NCBI RefSeq assembly: GCF_007065885.1
Contig: NZ_CP041409.1
Location: 62,001-126,000, forward strand
Length of the DNA stretch: 64,000 bases
Source: Altererythrobacter sp. TH136
Lineage (GTDB): Bacteria; Pseudomonadota; Alphaproteobacteria; Sphingomonadales; Sphingomonadaceae
Reading direction: 5' to 3'
Shown: positions 23,002 through 34,751 of the stretch, in pieces
How positions within the stretch are numbered: position 1 is the stretch's first letter
Layout of the letters: every line of letters starts with the position of its first letter
Made by a program: the position numbers and the translations under genes
The notes under the pieces: model-generated
Database searches by the model: none
What the model was told of the DNA's origin: nothing
The model's input: the letters and a program-made list of their open reading frames with translations, nothing else

Positions 23002-25959
23002 ATGTCTCTCACTCAGATCAGCGTGCGTGGCGCCCGCGAGCATAATCTCAAGGGCATCGACATCGATCTGCCGCGCGATGCGCTGATCGTTATCACCGGG
23101 TTGTCCGGCTCCGGCAAGTCGAGCCTGGCGTTCGACACGATCTATGCCGAAGGGCAGCGGCGCTATGTCGAGAGCTTGAGCGCCTACGCGCGCCAGTTCC
23201 TCGAGATGATGCAGAAGCCCGATGTCGAGCATATCGACGGTCTCAGCCCCGCGATCTCGATCGAGCAGAAGACCACGTCGCGCAACCCGCGCTCGACCGT
23301 GGCGACAGTGACCGAGATCTACGATTACATGCGCCTGCTGTGGGCGCGGGTCGGGGTGCCATATTCGCCCGCCACCGGTTTGCCGATCGAGGCGCAGACG
23401 GTGTCCAACATGGTCGACCGGGTGATGACCCTACCCGAAGGGACGCGCGCCTACTTGCTCGCGCCCGTGGTGCGCGGCCGCAAGGGAGAATACCGCAAGG
23501 AACTGCTCGAGTGGCAGAAGGCCGGCTTCACCCGCGTGCGCATCGACGGCGAGATGTACGAGATCGGCGAGGCGCCGGCGCTCGACAAGAAGTTCAAGCA
23601 CGACATCGAGGTGGTGGTCGATCGTCTCGCGGTGCGCGAGGGGATCGAGACCCGGCTGGCCGACAGCTTCGAACAGGCGCTGAAGCTGGCCGAAGGGCTG
23701 GTCTATTTCGACCTGGCGGACGGCGTGGTCCCGGGGCGCGAGGCCGAGGGCGAGGCGGGCGGCGCGATGAAGGGGGCGGGGCTCCCCGCCAACCGGATCG
23801 TGTTCTCCGAAAAGTTCGCCTGCCCGGTGTCCGGCTTCACCATCGAGGAGGTCGAGCCGCGGCTGTTCTCGTTCAACGCTCCGCAGGGCGCGTGCCCGGC
23901 GTGCGATGGCCTGGGCGAAAAGCTGCTGTTCGACCCGCAGCTGGTGGTGCCGAACGAGCACCTTAGCCTGAAGCAGGGCGCGGTGGTGCCGTGGGCCAAG
24001 TCCAACCCGCCGAGCCCGTACTACATGCAGGTGCTGAGTAGCCTGGCAAAGGAGTTCGGCTTCGACCTCACCACCCCGTGGGAGGCGCTGGGCGAGGACA
24101 ACCAGACCGTCATCCTCCACGGCACCAAGGGCAAGGCCGTGCCGCTCACCTTCAAGGACGGGCGCAAGGAATACACCGTGCGCAAGGCGTTCGAGGGGGT
24201 GATCGGCAACCTCAACCGCCGGATGCTGCAGACCGAAAGCGCGTGGATGCGCGAGGAGCTGGGCAAGTACCAGACCGCGCAGGCGTGCGAGACCTGCCTC
24301 GGCAAGCGGCTCAATGACAAGGCTCTGAGCGTCAAGATCGCCGGGACCGACATCGCCACCCCCACGCAGATGAGCGTGACGATGGCCAAGGACTGGTTCC
24401 TCGCCCTGCCGGACCAGCTGACCGACACGCAGAACCAGATCGCCCGCGCGATCCTGAAGGAGATCAACGAGCGGCTGGGCTTCCTCGACAACGTCGGGCT
24501 CGACTACCTCAACCTCGATCGCACCAGCGGCACGCTGTCGGGCGGGGAGAGCCAGCGCATCCGCTTGGCGTCCCAGATCGGCAGCGGGCTGTCGGGCGTG
24601 CTCTACGTGCTCGACGAACCCTCGATCGGCCTCCACCAGAAGGACAACGACCGCCTGCTGCTGACGTTGAAGCGGCTGCGCGATCTCGGCAACACGGTGA
24701 TCGTGGTCGAGCATGACGAGGATGCGATCCGCACCGCCGACCATGTGGTCGATCTCGGCCCCGGCGCGGGCGTCCACGGCGGCGAGATCGTCGCGCAGGG
24801 CACCCTGAAGCAGGTGCTCAAGGCCAAGAACAGCCTCACCGCCGACTACCTCACCGGCCGCCGCCAGATCGCGATCCCGGCCCGGCGCCGCCCCGGCAAC
24901 GGCCAGCACATCACCGTTCATGGCGCGCGGGCGAACAACCTGCGCAACGTCACCGCCAGCATCCCATTGGGCACGTTCACCTGCATCACCGGCGTCAGCG
25001 GTTCGGGCAAGTCGAGCTTCACCATCGACACGCTCTACGCCGCCGCCGCGCGCACGCTGAACGGCGCGCGGGTGATCGCGGGCGCGCACGACCAGGTGAC
25101 GGGGTTCGAATACTGCGACAAGGTGATCGAGATCGACCAGTCGCCGATCGGCCGCACCCCGCGCTCCAACCCGGCGACCTATACCGGCGCCTTCACCCAG
25201 ATCCGCGACTGGTTTGCAGGGTTACCCGAAAGCGCCGCGCGCGGGTACAAGGCGGGGCGGTTCAGCTTCAACGTCAAGGGCGGCCGGTGCGAGGCGTGCC
25301 AGGGCGACGGGCTGATCAAGATCGAGATGCACTTCCTGCCCGACGTCTATGTCACGTGCGAGGAATGCCACGGCAAGCGCTACAATCGCGAAACGCTTGA
25401 GGTGAAGTTCAAGGGCCTGTCCATCGCCGACGTTCTCGACATGACGATCGAGGACGCGGAGGAGTTTTTTAAGGCCGTCCCCCCGATCCGCGACAAGATG
25501 CACATGCTGAACGAAGTCGGCCTTGGCTACGTCAAGGTCGGCCAGCAGGCGACCACGCTTTCCGGAGGCGAGGCGCAGCGGGTCAAGCTCGCCAAGGAAC
25601 TCAGCCGCCGCTCCACCGGGCAGACGCTCTACATCCTCGACGAGCCGACCACCGGCCTGCACTTCGAAGACGTGCGCAAACTACTCGAAGTGCTCCAGCG
25701 CCTGGTCGACCAGGGCAACAGCGTGGTGGTGATCGAACACAACCTCGACGTGATCAAGACCGCCGACTGGGTGCTCGACCTCGGCCCCGAAGGCGGCGTG
25801 CGCGGCGGGGAGATCGTGGCGCAGGGGACGCCCGAGCAGGTCGCGGCCGAGCCGCGCAGTTATACCGGCGGGTACTTGAAGCCAATGCTGGCGAAGCAGG
25901 CGGCCTTGAAGCAGCCGGCGGCTAAGCGGAAGGCGCGGCAGAAGGTGGCGGCGGAGTAG
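23002..25959 (+). CDS. uvrA: UvrABC system protein A
   Basis: 985 residues of the excision-repair damage sensor. It has two ABC ATPase halves: Walker [10 protein letters not shown] (about residue 31) and GVSGSGKSS (about 670), and signatures [12 protein letters not shown] and [12 protein letters not shown]. Zinc-binding cysteine pairs are in [11 protein letters not shown] and [11 protein letters not shown]...CEECHGKR. UvrA2 with UvrB scans DNA for bulky lesions in the cytoplasm. A LexA box lies 11 bases upstream. uvrB is 3.6 kb away on the opposite strand, and an AT-richer two-gene insert begins right after this stop. Confidence 0.97.
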   Translation: MSLTQISVRGAREHNLKGIDIDLPRDALIVITGLSGSGKSSLAFDTIYAEGQRRYVESLSAYARQFLEMMQKPDVEHIDGLSPAISIEQKTTSRNPRSTVATVTEIYDYMRLLWARVGVPYSPATGLPIEAQTVSNMVDRVMTLPEGTRAYLLAPVVRGRKGEYRKELLEWQKAGFTRVRIDGEMYEIGEAPALDKKFKHDIEVVVDRLAVREGIETRLADSFEQALKLAEGLVYFDLADGVVPGREAEGEAGGAMKGAGLPANRIVFSEKFACPVSGFTIEEVEPRLFSFNAPQGACPACDGLGEKLLFDPQLVVPNEHLSLKQGAVVPWAKSNPPSPYYMQVLSSLAKEFGFDLTTPWEALGEDNQTVILHGTKGKAVPLTFKDGRKEYTVRKAFEGVIGNLNRRMLQTESAWMREELGKYQTAQACETCLGKRLNDKALSVKIAGTDIATPTQMSVTMAKDWFLALPDQLTDTQNQIARAILKEINERLGFLDNVGLDYLNLDRTSGTLSGGESQRIRLASQIGSGLSGVLYVLDEPSIGLHQKDNDRLLLTLKRLRDLGNTVIVVEHDEDAIRTADHVVDLGPGAGVHGGEIVAQGTLKQVLKAKNSLTADYLTGRRQIAIPARRRPGNGQHITVHGARANNLRNVTASIPLGTFTCITGVSGSGKSSFTIDTLYAAAARTLNGARVIAGAHDQVTGFEYCDKVIEIDQSPIGRTPRSNPATYTGAFTQIRDWFAGLPESAARGYKAGRFSFNVKGGRCEACQGDGLIKIEMHFLPDVYVTCEECHGKRYNRETLEVKFKGLSIADVLDMTIEDAEEFFKAVPPIRDKMHMLNEVGLGYVKVGQQATTLSGGEAQRVKLAKELSRRSTGQTLYILDEPTTGLHFEDVRKLLEVLQRLVDQGNSVVVIEHNLDVIKTADWVLDLGPEGGVRGGEIVAQGTPEQVAAEPRSYTGGYLKPMLAKQAALKQPAAKRKARQKVAAE

Positions 25960-26097
25960 CGGCGCTAACAATCGAGGCGCTCTGTTGCAATGCTTCGGCT
26001 TCAACAAGGACGCTGCAAACCTCGACAACACCTAAGTGGGCTGTCAGAATTTCCGTAGTTTTCCCCGTTATCCACATGAGTCGGAAACAGTGGACTG

Positions 26098-27246
26098 ATG
26101 CAAGCAGGGTTCGCCTCAAAGCTGTATCAATGGATCGAATCGCTAAAGCGTTTGAGTTCGCACGGGAACAAGCAGAGTGAGGAAAATTCGGCCGCAATCA
26201 TGGACGTAATTGATCTAACCCGAGATTCGGACGAGAGATATGAGTTTCATCTCCCCGTCGACCACGAGCGGACGACCATGGAAGAGGAGTTCTTGGAGGA
26301 TCTCTCTCGAACGTCTGCATTCCGCAGGCTTTCTGACATTCGATTTCTTGGCGCGCTTGACTATTATCTTATATCATCGCCAAATCAACACCCTCAGAAT
26401 TCGCGATATACTCGAGCCCAGCATAGTTGGGGCGTCGCCCTGTTGGCTCAAAGATATTTGCAGGGTAAATCCTTTACCCCGCACGACCGGATGGTTTGCA
26501 TCGCTGCCGCGATGTTACACGACATAGGTCACTCAGCTTTCTCTCACACCCTCGAGCCAGCCTTCGTCGAGCTCTTCGGAATTAATCATCATGCAGTTTC
26601 CGAGGAAATAATTCGCGGTTCAGATCGCCAATTCGAGGACGTGCGCGCTACTTTAACGACATACGGCCTCGACCCCGAGGAAGTCATAGCTGTCCTCAAC
26701 GGAGATGATGAAAAATACGACCGGTATTTCTCTGGCCCTATAAACTTCGACACCATAGAAGGTATACTGCGCTCGAGGCAATATGTAAAAATGGAAACCC
26801 TCGGGCTGAGTCCGTGGAGGGTGCTCAAAGCGTCGAAAGACAGAAGTGCCAGAGCCGACCAAGAAACTGTTGATAGTTTCTGGAATTTGAAGGGAGAGAT
26901 TTATAATCTTGTAATTAGGTCCTCCTTCGGTGCCTTCCTTGATCAGCTATTTCTAGAGATATTTAAGAGAGAGCAGGACCGAATTTCGCCGAATGACTTC
27001 TACCTTTCGGAAGCGCAGATGTTCAAGAAATTTCCTGGGTTGCGGAAGGCATTTGATCCGTCTTTCATTGAGCAGTTTAGCCGAGAAGCCTTCTCGGGTT
27101 ATCTCTCCGTTACGGTCCGCCATTTTCACGTAGATCAGTCGCAGGACTTTTTTACCCGTTGCGACGCCCTCCGGTATAAGCATACAAAGGAGCTTCGCAA
27201 CGTCCAGATCCCCCGCTTTAGTGGGGGTGATTTGGGCGAGGCCTAG
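26098..27246 (+). CDS. HD-domain phosphohydrolase, dNTPase-like (island gene 1)
   Basis: Up to 382 residues. Metal-binding residues of the HD fold are visible: H109 in RAQHSWGVA, H141-D142 in AAMLHDIGHSAFSHTLEP, and a later aspartate D218 in NFDTIEGILR. The RxxHS...LLHDIGHxxFSHTLE spacing resembles dNTP triphosphohydrolases and SAMHD1 more than the c-di-GMP or RelA types. The start could be ATG 26098 or ATG 26200 (MDVIDLTRD); neither has a strong ribosome site. DNA here is AT-richer and uses ATA, AGA and AGG codons rare in the neighbours. It is followed 8 bases later by a nucleotidyltransferase gene, so the two likely act together. Confidence 0.8.
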   Translation: MQAGFASKLYQWIESLKRLSSHGNKQSEENSAAIMDVIDLTRDSDERYEFHLPVDHERTTMEEEFLEDLSRTSAFRRLSDIRFLGALDYYLISSPNQHPQNSRYTRAQHSWGVALLAQRYLQGKSFTPHDRMVCIAAAMLHDIGHSAFSHTLEPAFVELFGINHHAVSEEIIRGSDRQFEDVRATLTTYGLDPEEVIAVLNGDDEKYDRYFSGPINFDTIEGILRSRQYVKMETLGLSPWRVLKASKDRSARADQETVDSFWNLKGEIYNLVIRSSFGAFLDQLFLEIFKREQDRISPNDFYLSEAQMFKKFPGLRKAFDPSFIEQFSREAFSGYLSVTVRHFHVDQSQDFFTRCDALRYKHTKELRNVQIPRFSGGDLGEA

Positions 27247-27254
27247 GGGGATAC

Positions 27255-28187
27255 ATGAACTCGATAGAACGGGCGCGCATCTTTTCCGAAGAGAAGATAC
27301 AGGAACTACGAGCTAAGCTGGCAGCGGAGATCGGACCTGGGGCTAACGTGGTCACCTGCGGATCATTCGCTCGCCGCGACGCTTCGCGCGCCTCTGATCT
27401 AGATTACTTCTGCGTATTTCCGGGCGAGGAAAAAGGTCGGACGAGTAACCCGGCAATCCGTGACATTGTGATGGATGTCATTGGAAAAGCGCCCTCAGAG
27501 GGCGGCGCCTTCGCGAAGGACGTCACCGAACGTCAACTCCTGACGAACATTGGGGGATGGGATGACGATAATGAAAACATTACTCGGCGCATCTTATATT
27601 TGCTCGAAGGCGAATACCTTACTGATCGTAAGGAGTTTGAGGCGATTCGTGCAAACCTAATTGAGCAGTATGTGGGAAACACGCCAAACGATCATCAGAT
27701 CGCATTTTATTTGTTGAACGACATAGTGCGATATTGGAGAACAATGGCAGTAGACTACGCTCATAAGACCTCCCAACTTGGCCCTAGTAAACCGTGGGGA
27801 GTGCGAAACCTTAAACTGGTTTATTCGCGCAAGCTGATCTATGCGAGTGGTATCTTCTCCGTTGCCCTTACCGCGGATCGATCTGAAGTACAGAAGTGCG
27901 AAATCCTCCAGACCCTGTTTGCTATGACGCCAATTGAACGGCTTCAATATGTCTGTGGTATAACCGCAACGACGCGTCTATTCGAAATCTATGCATTCTT
28001 TTTGGACAAGATTGAAGACAAGAATTTCCGATCACGGATTGACTCGTTGAAACCCGAGGACAAGCACACTGACGAGGAATTTAGGTCTCTTAAGAATGAG
28101 GGGCACTATTTCTCGCGGGAACTGATGGCTCTTTTACAGAGTACATTTCACGCATCGCATCCAATTCACATGTCACTCATTTTCTAA
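27255..28187 (+). CDS. nucleotidyltransferase-domain protein (island gene 2)
   Basis: 310 residues. The N-terminal polymerase-beta nucleotidyltransferase motif is CGSFARRDASRASDLDYF: G36-S37, then D48 and D50, ten residues apart as in this superfamily. The middle region (LNDIVRYWRTMAVDYAHKT...KPWGVRNLKLVYSRKLIYASG) is helical and resembles the substrate-binding part found after DUF294/GlnD-type transferase domains. It could add an NMP to a protein or a nucleotide; the target is unknown. Base composition matches gene 1 and differs from the flanks. The spacing of 8 bases after the HD gene indicates one operon; GlnD itself joins the same two domain types in one protein. Confidence 0.78.
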   Translation: MNSIERARIFSEEKIQELRAKLAAEIGPGANVVTCGSFARRDASRASDLDYFCVFPGEEKGRTSNPAIRDIVMDVIGKAPSEGGAFAKDVTERQLLTNIGGWDDDNENITRRILYLLEGEYLTDRKEFEAIRANLIEQYVGNTPNDHQIAFYLLNDIVRYWRTMAVDYAHKTSQLGPSKPWGVRNLKLVYSRKLIYASGIFSVALTADRSEVQKCEILQTLFAMTPIERLQYVCGITATTRLFEIYAFFLDKIEDKNFRSRIDSLKPEDKHTDEEFRSLKNEGHYFSRELMALLQSTFHASHPIHMSLIF

Positions 28188-28277
28188 GGCGCCAGTATTT
28201 TCTCCGATGGTCGCCGCCGCACAGTCCGCTCTGCCTGGAGCGCGGGTTAGGGGAGAGACGGGCTTCGACCTGCCCAA

Positions 28278-28559
28278 TCAGCCCTCCTGCCCATCACCCT
28301 CCCGATTCCCCACAAACCCCCGCATCCCCGCGAACGCCGGCAGCCAGTCCTCCCGCCGCACGGTCCAGCTTTCGTAGGTCGGGGTGAAGCGGCTCGGTTC
28401 GTCGAGGGTGCCGAGGTGGACTTCGATCTCTTCGTCCCAGCGGGCGAAGACCGATCCGCCGCAGGTGGGGCAGAAGTGGCGGTTCTTCCAGTGGCGGGGC
28501 TCGCCGCTCGCCTCGATCCGCACCGCGCCGCATGGGCATCCGCCGGTCACCTGGTCCAT
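28278..28559 (-). CDS. shortened GFA-family (glutathione-dependent formaldehyde-activating-like) protein
   Basis: 93 residues. The N-terminal GFA motif GGCPCGAVRIEASGEPRH runs straight into the C-terminal part NRHFCPTCGGSVFARWDEE...FTPTYESWTVRREDWLP. Normal GFA proteins are about 130 residues, with a CHCxxC zinc segment of some 40-50 residues between these parts; it is absent here with the frame kept. The structural zinc site would lack half its ligands, so this is probably a decayed gene, although a minimal functional variant is possible. It is convergent with the nucleotidyltransferase gene. The ATG at 28559 starts MDQVTGG. Confidence 0.7.
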   Translation of the reverse strand: MDQVTGGCPCGAVRIEASGEPRHWKNRHFCPTCGGSVFARWDEEIEVHLGTLDEPSRFTPTYESWTVRREDWLPAFAGMRGFVGNREGDGQEG

Positions 28560-28685
28560 CCGCTCTCCTCCTTGCGCCGGGCGCCTCGCGCAAACCGCTG
28601 TCCTACAGCCCCCCGCATGCCATAGATGGTCCGATTCGCATGGCCTTTCGCGTGAAGGCGCCTCAACCTTGAAGGATGCGGATCG

Positions 28686-29525
28686 ATGACCCCTGCCTCT
28701 CTGCCCGCCGTGATCGACCAGCCGGGCGCCGCGCCGCCGCCGGTCCAGCGGAGCTTCCCCCGGCCGCTGCAGACCGCCTTCCTTGCGGCGCTGGCGGACA
28801 GCGGCAGCGTGCGCGCGGCGGCGCGCGGGGTGGGGGTGTGCTATCGCACCGCCTATCGCGCGCGGCGCAGCGATCCTGCGTTCCGGCGGTTGTGGGATGG
28901 CGCGCTGCTCGCCGCGCGGCCGCAGGCGGAAGAGGTGCTCGCCACCCGCGCGATCGACGGGGTGGAGGAAGAGGTGTGGTACCACGGCGAGGTTGTCGCC
29001 ACCCGCCGCCGCTATGACGCGCGGCTGCTGCTCGCGCACCTCGGCCGGCTCGACAAGCTGGCGGACGATGCCGATGCGGCGGCCCTGGCAGGCGACTTCG
29101 ACGACGCGCTGGACCGCTTCGCCAGCGGCGAACCGCCGGCGCGCGGGGAGGGGGCAGGTTCCTCGCCAGAACAGTGTGACACGTGTGACACTTCGGGCGA
29201 CGCGGAGGCCGCTCCGCCCCCGGCTCCGCCCGCCGCGCCGCCGTCCGGCCCGGAGCGGCAATGGTGCGAGCATACCGGCACGATGCTGCCGCGGGTCGAT
29301 CGCCTGCTCAACGCGATGGACGCCGCCCGTCCCGCCGATGCGCGCCTGCCTGGCGAGATCTACGGCTATCCCTCGGGCGCGGTGGAGGCCGAGCAGATGG
29401 CCGCGTTCGAGGCGCAGGTGGCGCGGTGGTGGCTGGTGGTCCCCCCGGGCGAGGACGACGACCCGGCGGAGTGGACCTTCACCGAGGATCTGACCCCCTG
29501 GGAGCCGCTGGCCGGGGCCGGGTGA
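28686..29525 (+). CDS. hypothetical protein with terminase-small-subunit-like HTH
   Basis: 279 residues. Residues about 22-65 (FPRPLQTAFLAALADSGSVRAAARGVGVCYRTAYRARRSDPAFR) resemble the helix-turn-helix of terminase small subunits or Mu-like regulators. A variable Ala/Pro-rich middle (APPPAPPAAPPSGP) precedes a C-terminal part ending DDDPAEWTFTEDLTPWEPLAG. No phage gene lies nearby, so it is not part of a prophage here. In the middle a tandem 9-base repeat codes for CDTCDT. Function is unknown; a DNA-binding role is inference. It converges with uvrB. Confidence 0.65.
   Translation: MTPASLPAVIDQPGAAPPPVQRSFPRPLQTAFLAALADSGSVRAAARGVGVCYRTAYRARRSDPAFRRLWDGALLAARPQAEEVLATRAIDGVEEEVWYHGEVVATRRRYDARLLLAHLGRLDKLADDADAAALAGDFDDALDRFASGEPPARGEGAGSSPEQCDTCDTSGDAEAAPPPAPPAAPPSGPERQWCEHTGTMLPRVDRLLNAMDAARPADARLPGEIYGYPSGAVEAEQMAAFEAQVARWWLVVPPGEDDDPAEWTFTEDLTPWEPLAGAG
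29174..29191. repeat. tandem 9-base repeat inside the HTH gene
   Basis: GTGTGACAC occurs twice in direct tandem, encoding Cys-Asp-Thr twice in the linker of the HTH protein. In-frame, so harmless to the reading frame. Confidence 0.7.
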
Positions 29526-29538
29526 CCCGCCCGGCGGC

Positions 29539-31728
<2,190 letters not shown>

Positions 31729-31743
31729 GCCGGACGATATGGG

Positions 31744-31758
31744 GAACGAAACGGGCAC
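31744..31758 (-). promoter_or_regulatory. degenerate SOS (LexA) box before uvrB
   Basis: On the plus strand GAAC-GAAACGG-GCAC; on the minus strand GTGC-N7-GTTC, seven of eight key bases of the alphaproteobacterial LexA consensus. The spacer is nearly the same as in the uvrA box. It is 16 bases before the uvrB ATG. Confidence 0.5.
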
Positions 31759-31830
31759 GGGCAAGTGATTGCGATTTCCGGCTTCCTGCCGCAGTCTCGC
31801 GATGAATCCCGCCGTTCTCTGGAGCCCTTG

Positions 31831-32424
31831 ATGAAGACGCATTCTCTCGTTGCCGCCGCCTGCCTGGCGTTCGGGGTTGCCGGCTGCGGGAACGAGGCGG
31901 ACGAACCACCGCAGCCGAAGAGCGCCGCCGCGGTGCTGTCGGAGGCTGGCAAGCTGGAGAAGCCGGAGCCGGGACAGTACCAGACCACGGTCAAACTGCT
32001 GGAATTCTCCGTACCCGGACTTCCGCAGAGTTAGGCCGAAAAGCTGAAATCGATGATGGGCAGCAATATCGGCGATCAGAGCTCGACCTACTGCCTGACC
32101 GCCCAAGATGCGGACAAGGGTTTTGAGGACATGATCCGTAAGTTGAGCGAGGGGCAGGGCGGCCTCACCTGCGAATTCGCCCGCTTCGATGTCAACGGCG
32201 GCAAGATCGATGCGGACATGACCTGCAAGGGTGCACAGGGCATGCAGTCGGCGATCACTCTGGAGGGCACCGCCACCGCGCAGAGCACCTCGATGCGAAT
32301 GGCCATGACCCAGTCGGCGGCCATGTTGCCGGGCGGTGAGGTGAAGATGGATCTGCAGCTGGATTCCCGCCGCATCGGGGAGTGTTCCCCACTCGATGAA
32401 ACTCGCGCGGACCGCCAGCGTTGA
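31831..32424 (+). pseudogene. DUF3617 lipoprotein gene interrupted by an in-frame amber codon
   Basis: From ATG 31831 the frame gives a lipoprotein signal ([20 protein letters not shown]) and the DUF3617 beginning ([21 protein letters not shown]), then TAG at 32032-32034. The same frame continues without shift as [33 protein letters not shown]..., the rest of a DUF3617 domain with its cysteine pattern (YCLT, LTCEF, MTCKG, IGEC), ending at 32424. A single base change, for example CAG to TAG, explains it. The 67-residue upstream piece could still be made; internal restart at ATG 32053 would lack a signal peptide. Confidence 0.8.
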
Positions 32425-32443
32425 TCGACCGAGAAGCGAAAGG

Positions 32444-33226
32444 ATGCGGCGCGTGGCCTCACGGTTCGATTACCAGATGCTGGGGGGGCAGATCGCGGGC
32501 GCGCGGGGCGCCTTGCGGCATCGCATCGCGCTCGCGCGGGAAGATTGTCCCGAAGGCGTCGGCGGACCGCCGCTGAGGCGGTTGGTGGGGGAACTCGAAT
32601 GGTTGGTGGAACCGGCCCGCCGGGCGTTTCGCCGTTATGAACCGGCGGCCGCGCGTCGTCCGCGCACGGTCATGCTGCTACCCGGGTTTGCCACGCATCC
32701 GGTGCGCATGCGCTACATGGCGCGGCGGCTGGAGGCGGCGGGGCACCGAGTGAAGCGCTGGGGCCTGGGCTTCAACTGGGGTCCGACCGAAGGCAACATC
32801 GCCTCACTCGAAACGCGCCTCGAAGATCTTGCGGCGCGCCATGGAGAGCCCGTCGCGCTGGTCGGCTGGAGCCTTGGCGGGCTGTTCGCGCGCGAACTCG
32901 CAAAGCGGCGTCCCGGCGAGGTTGCCAAGGTGGTGACGATGGGCTCCCCGTTTTCGTGGAGCCCGCGAGCGAACAACGTCTGGCGGGCGTACCATCTGGT
33001 CACCGGCCACCGGGTCGAGGAACCGCCGGTTGCGGTGGAGCTATCTGCCAAGCCGCCGGTGGAGACGGTCGCGCTGTGGAGCCCGCGCGATGGCATCGTC
33101 CATCCGCGCGCGGCCTGCGGTGCGCCGGGCGAACGTGACCGGGCGGTGGCGGTGCGCTGCACGCACATGGGCTTTGCCTATGATCCGCGCGCCATCGATG
33201 CCGTGCTCCGCGAACTCGACCGGTAA
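32444..33226 (+). CDS. alpha/beta hydrolase
   Basis: 260 residues. The nucleophile elbow GWSLGG and the preceding strand ([20 protein letters not shown]) are typical of alpha/beta hydrolases; [21 protein letters not shown] is the oxyanion-hole region, and the C-terminal HMGFAYDP holds the likely catalytic histidine, with the acid in WSPRDGIVH. It resembles lipase/PGAP1-like enzymes, but I cannot name a substrate. ATG 32444 (with AAAGG just before) or ATG 32396, overlapping the pseudogene, may be the start. It has no signal peptide. Confidence 0.78.
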   Translation: MRRVASRFDYQMLGGQIAGARGALRHRIALAREDCPEGVGGPPLRRLVGELEWLVEPARRAFRRYEPAAARRPRTVMLLPGFATHPVRMRYMARRLEAAGHRVKRWGLGFNWGPTEGNIASLETRLEDLAARHGEPVALVGWSLGGLFARELAKRRPGEVAKVVTMGSPFSWSPRANNVWRAYHLVTGHRVEEPPVAVELSAKPPVETVALWSPRDGIVHPRAACGAPGERDRAVAVRCTHMGFAYDPRAIDAVLRELDR

Positions 33227-33305
33227 GCGCCTCGATGTCGAAATACTTGCTGCGCTTGCGCCGCGCTGCGTTAATGACGCGCTGCAACAAGTCACCCGGA
33301 GGCAG

Positions 33306-34733
33306 ATGAACGGCGCGGACGCACCTTTCGACGAGATGCGCGAACCCACGGGAGAGGTGCGACCGGCGTATGCCGCATATGGCCGGTGGCTCGACGAGCA
33401 GAATCCCGGCTGGCTGAAGCGCAAGCACCTCGAAGCTGAAGGCGTGTTCCGCCGCACCGGGATCACGTTCAATGTCTATGGCGAGGATGCGGCGGAAGAG
33501 CGCCTGATCCCGTTCGACATGGTACCGCGCATCGTATCCGCGAGCGAATGGCGCCGGCTGAGCCGCGGCATCGAGCAACGCGTCCGCGCGCTCAATGCCT
33601 TCATCCACGATCTCTATCACCGGCAGGAGATCATCCGGGCCGGGCGCGTCCCGGAGCGGCTGTTCCGCGACAACGCGGCATGGCTGCCCAACATGGTCGG
33701 GTTCACCCCTCCGGGCGGGGTGTACACCCACATCGTGGGGATCGACCTGGTGCGCACCGGGCCGGACGACTTCTTCGTGCTGGAAGACAACGCCCGGACC
33801 CCCAGCGGCGTGTCGTACATGCTGGAGAACCGCGAAACGATGATGGCGATGTTCCCTGACCTTTTCACCCGCGTCGGGGTGGAAACGGTCAGCGACTATC
33901 CCACGCGGCTCGCCCGCAGCCTCGCGGCGTGCGCGCCGCCGGCCACCTCGGGCAAGCCGGTGGTCGCGGTGCTGACACCGGGAATCTACAATTCGGCTTA
34001 CTACGAGCACGCGTTCCTCGCCGATCAGATGGGCGCCGAACTGGTGGAAGGCAGCGACCTGCGCGTGGTGGGCGGCCGGGTCGCGATGCGCACGACCGGC
34101 GGATACCAGCCGATCGACGTGCTCTATCGCCGGGTCGACGACGAATATCTCGACGCGCTGACCTTCAATCCCGACAGCGTGCTGGGCGTGCCGGGCATCA
34201 TGGACGTCTATCGCGCCGGGGGGATCACCATCGCCAACGCGCCGGGCACCGGGGTGGCGGACGACAAGGCGGTGTATTCGTTCATGCAGGAGATCGTCGA
34301 GTTCTACACCGGCGAGAAGCCGCTGTTGCCCAATGTCGAGACTTTCCGCTGCGCCGATCCGGACAGCTTGAAATATGTGCTCGATAACCTCGCCGAACTC
34401 GTGGTGAAGGAAGTTCACGGGTCCGGCGGCTACGGCATGCTGGTGGGCCCGGCGGCGAGCCGGCGCGAACTCGCGGCCTTCCGGCGCAAGCTGATCGCGC
34501 GACCGGAGAACTACATCGCGCAGCCAACGCTGGCGCTGTCCACCTGCCCGGTGTTCACTCGCAAGGGACTGGCACCGCGCCACGTCGACCTCAGGCCGTA
34601 TGTGCTGGTCTCGCCCAACACGATCGACATCACGCCGGGCGGGCTCACCCGCGTGGCGCTGAAGCCGGGCAGCCTCGTCGTCAATTCCTCGCAGGGCGGA
34701 GGAACGAAGGACACCTGGGTGCTGAAGGACTGA
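33306..34733 (+). CDS. circularly permuted type 2 ATP-grasp protein (Anbu operon)
   Basis: 475 residues of the DUF404/DUF407 family, an ATP-grasp fold in which the domain order is permuted. Visible features: ITFNVYGEDAAEERLIPFDMVPRI, HTHIVG-like GVYTHIVGIDLVRTG, DDFFVLEDNARTPSGVSYMLENR, YRRVDDEYLDALTFNPDSVLGVPG and VVKEVHGSGGYGMLVGP. Such proteins join amino acids or peptides using ATP; the product is not established. GGAGG lies five bases before the ATG at 33306. Genes for alpha-E, transglutaminase and Anbu follow in the same direction, a set described by comparative genomics as a likely peptide-tagging and degradation system. Confidence 0.9.
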   Translation: MNGADAPFDEMREPTGEVRPAYAAYGRWLDEQNPGWLKRKHLEAEGVFRRTGITFNVYGEDAAEERLIPFDMVPRIVSASEWRRLSRGIEQRVRALNAFIHDLYHRQEIIRAGRVPERLFRDNAAWLPNMVGFTPPGGVYTHIVGIDLVRTGPDDFFVLEDNARTPSGVSYMLENRETMMAMFPDLFTRVGVETVSDYPTRLARSLAACAPPATSGKPVVAVLTPGIYNSAYYEHAFLADQMGAELVEGSDLRVVGGRVAMRTTGGYQPIDVLYRRVDDEYLDALTFNPDSVLGVPGIMDVYRAGGITIANAPGTGVADDKAVYSFMQEIVEFYTGEKPLLPNVETFRCADPDSLKYVLDNLAELVVKEVHGSGGYGMLVGPAASRRELAAFRRKLIARPENYIAQPTLALSTCPVFTRKGLAPRHVDLRPYVLVSPNTIDITPGGLTRVALKPGSLVVNSSQGGGTKDTWVLKD

Positions 34734-34751
34734 TATGCGAGCCTCCGTCCC

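Noticed and set aside
26068-26076. TTATCCACA, a perfect DnaA box
   Set aside because: A single copy with no cluster, no AT-rich unwinding element and no origin-linked genes nearby. Likely chance.
28686-29525. Prophage remnant suggested by the terminase-like HTH protein
   Set aside because: No capsid, portal, integrase or lysis genes are nearby; the gene alone is not evidence of a phage.
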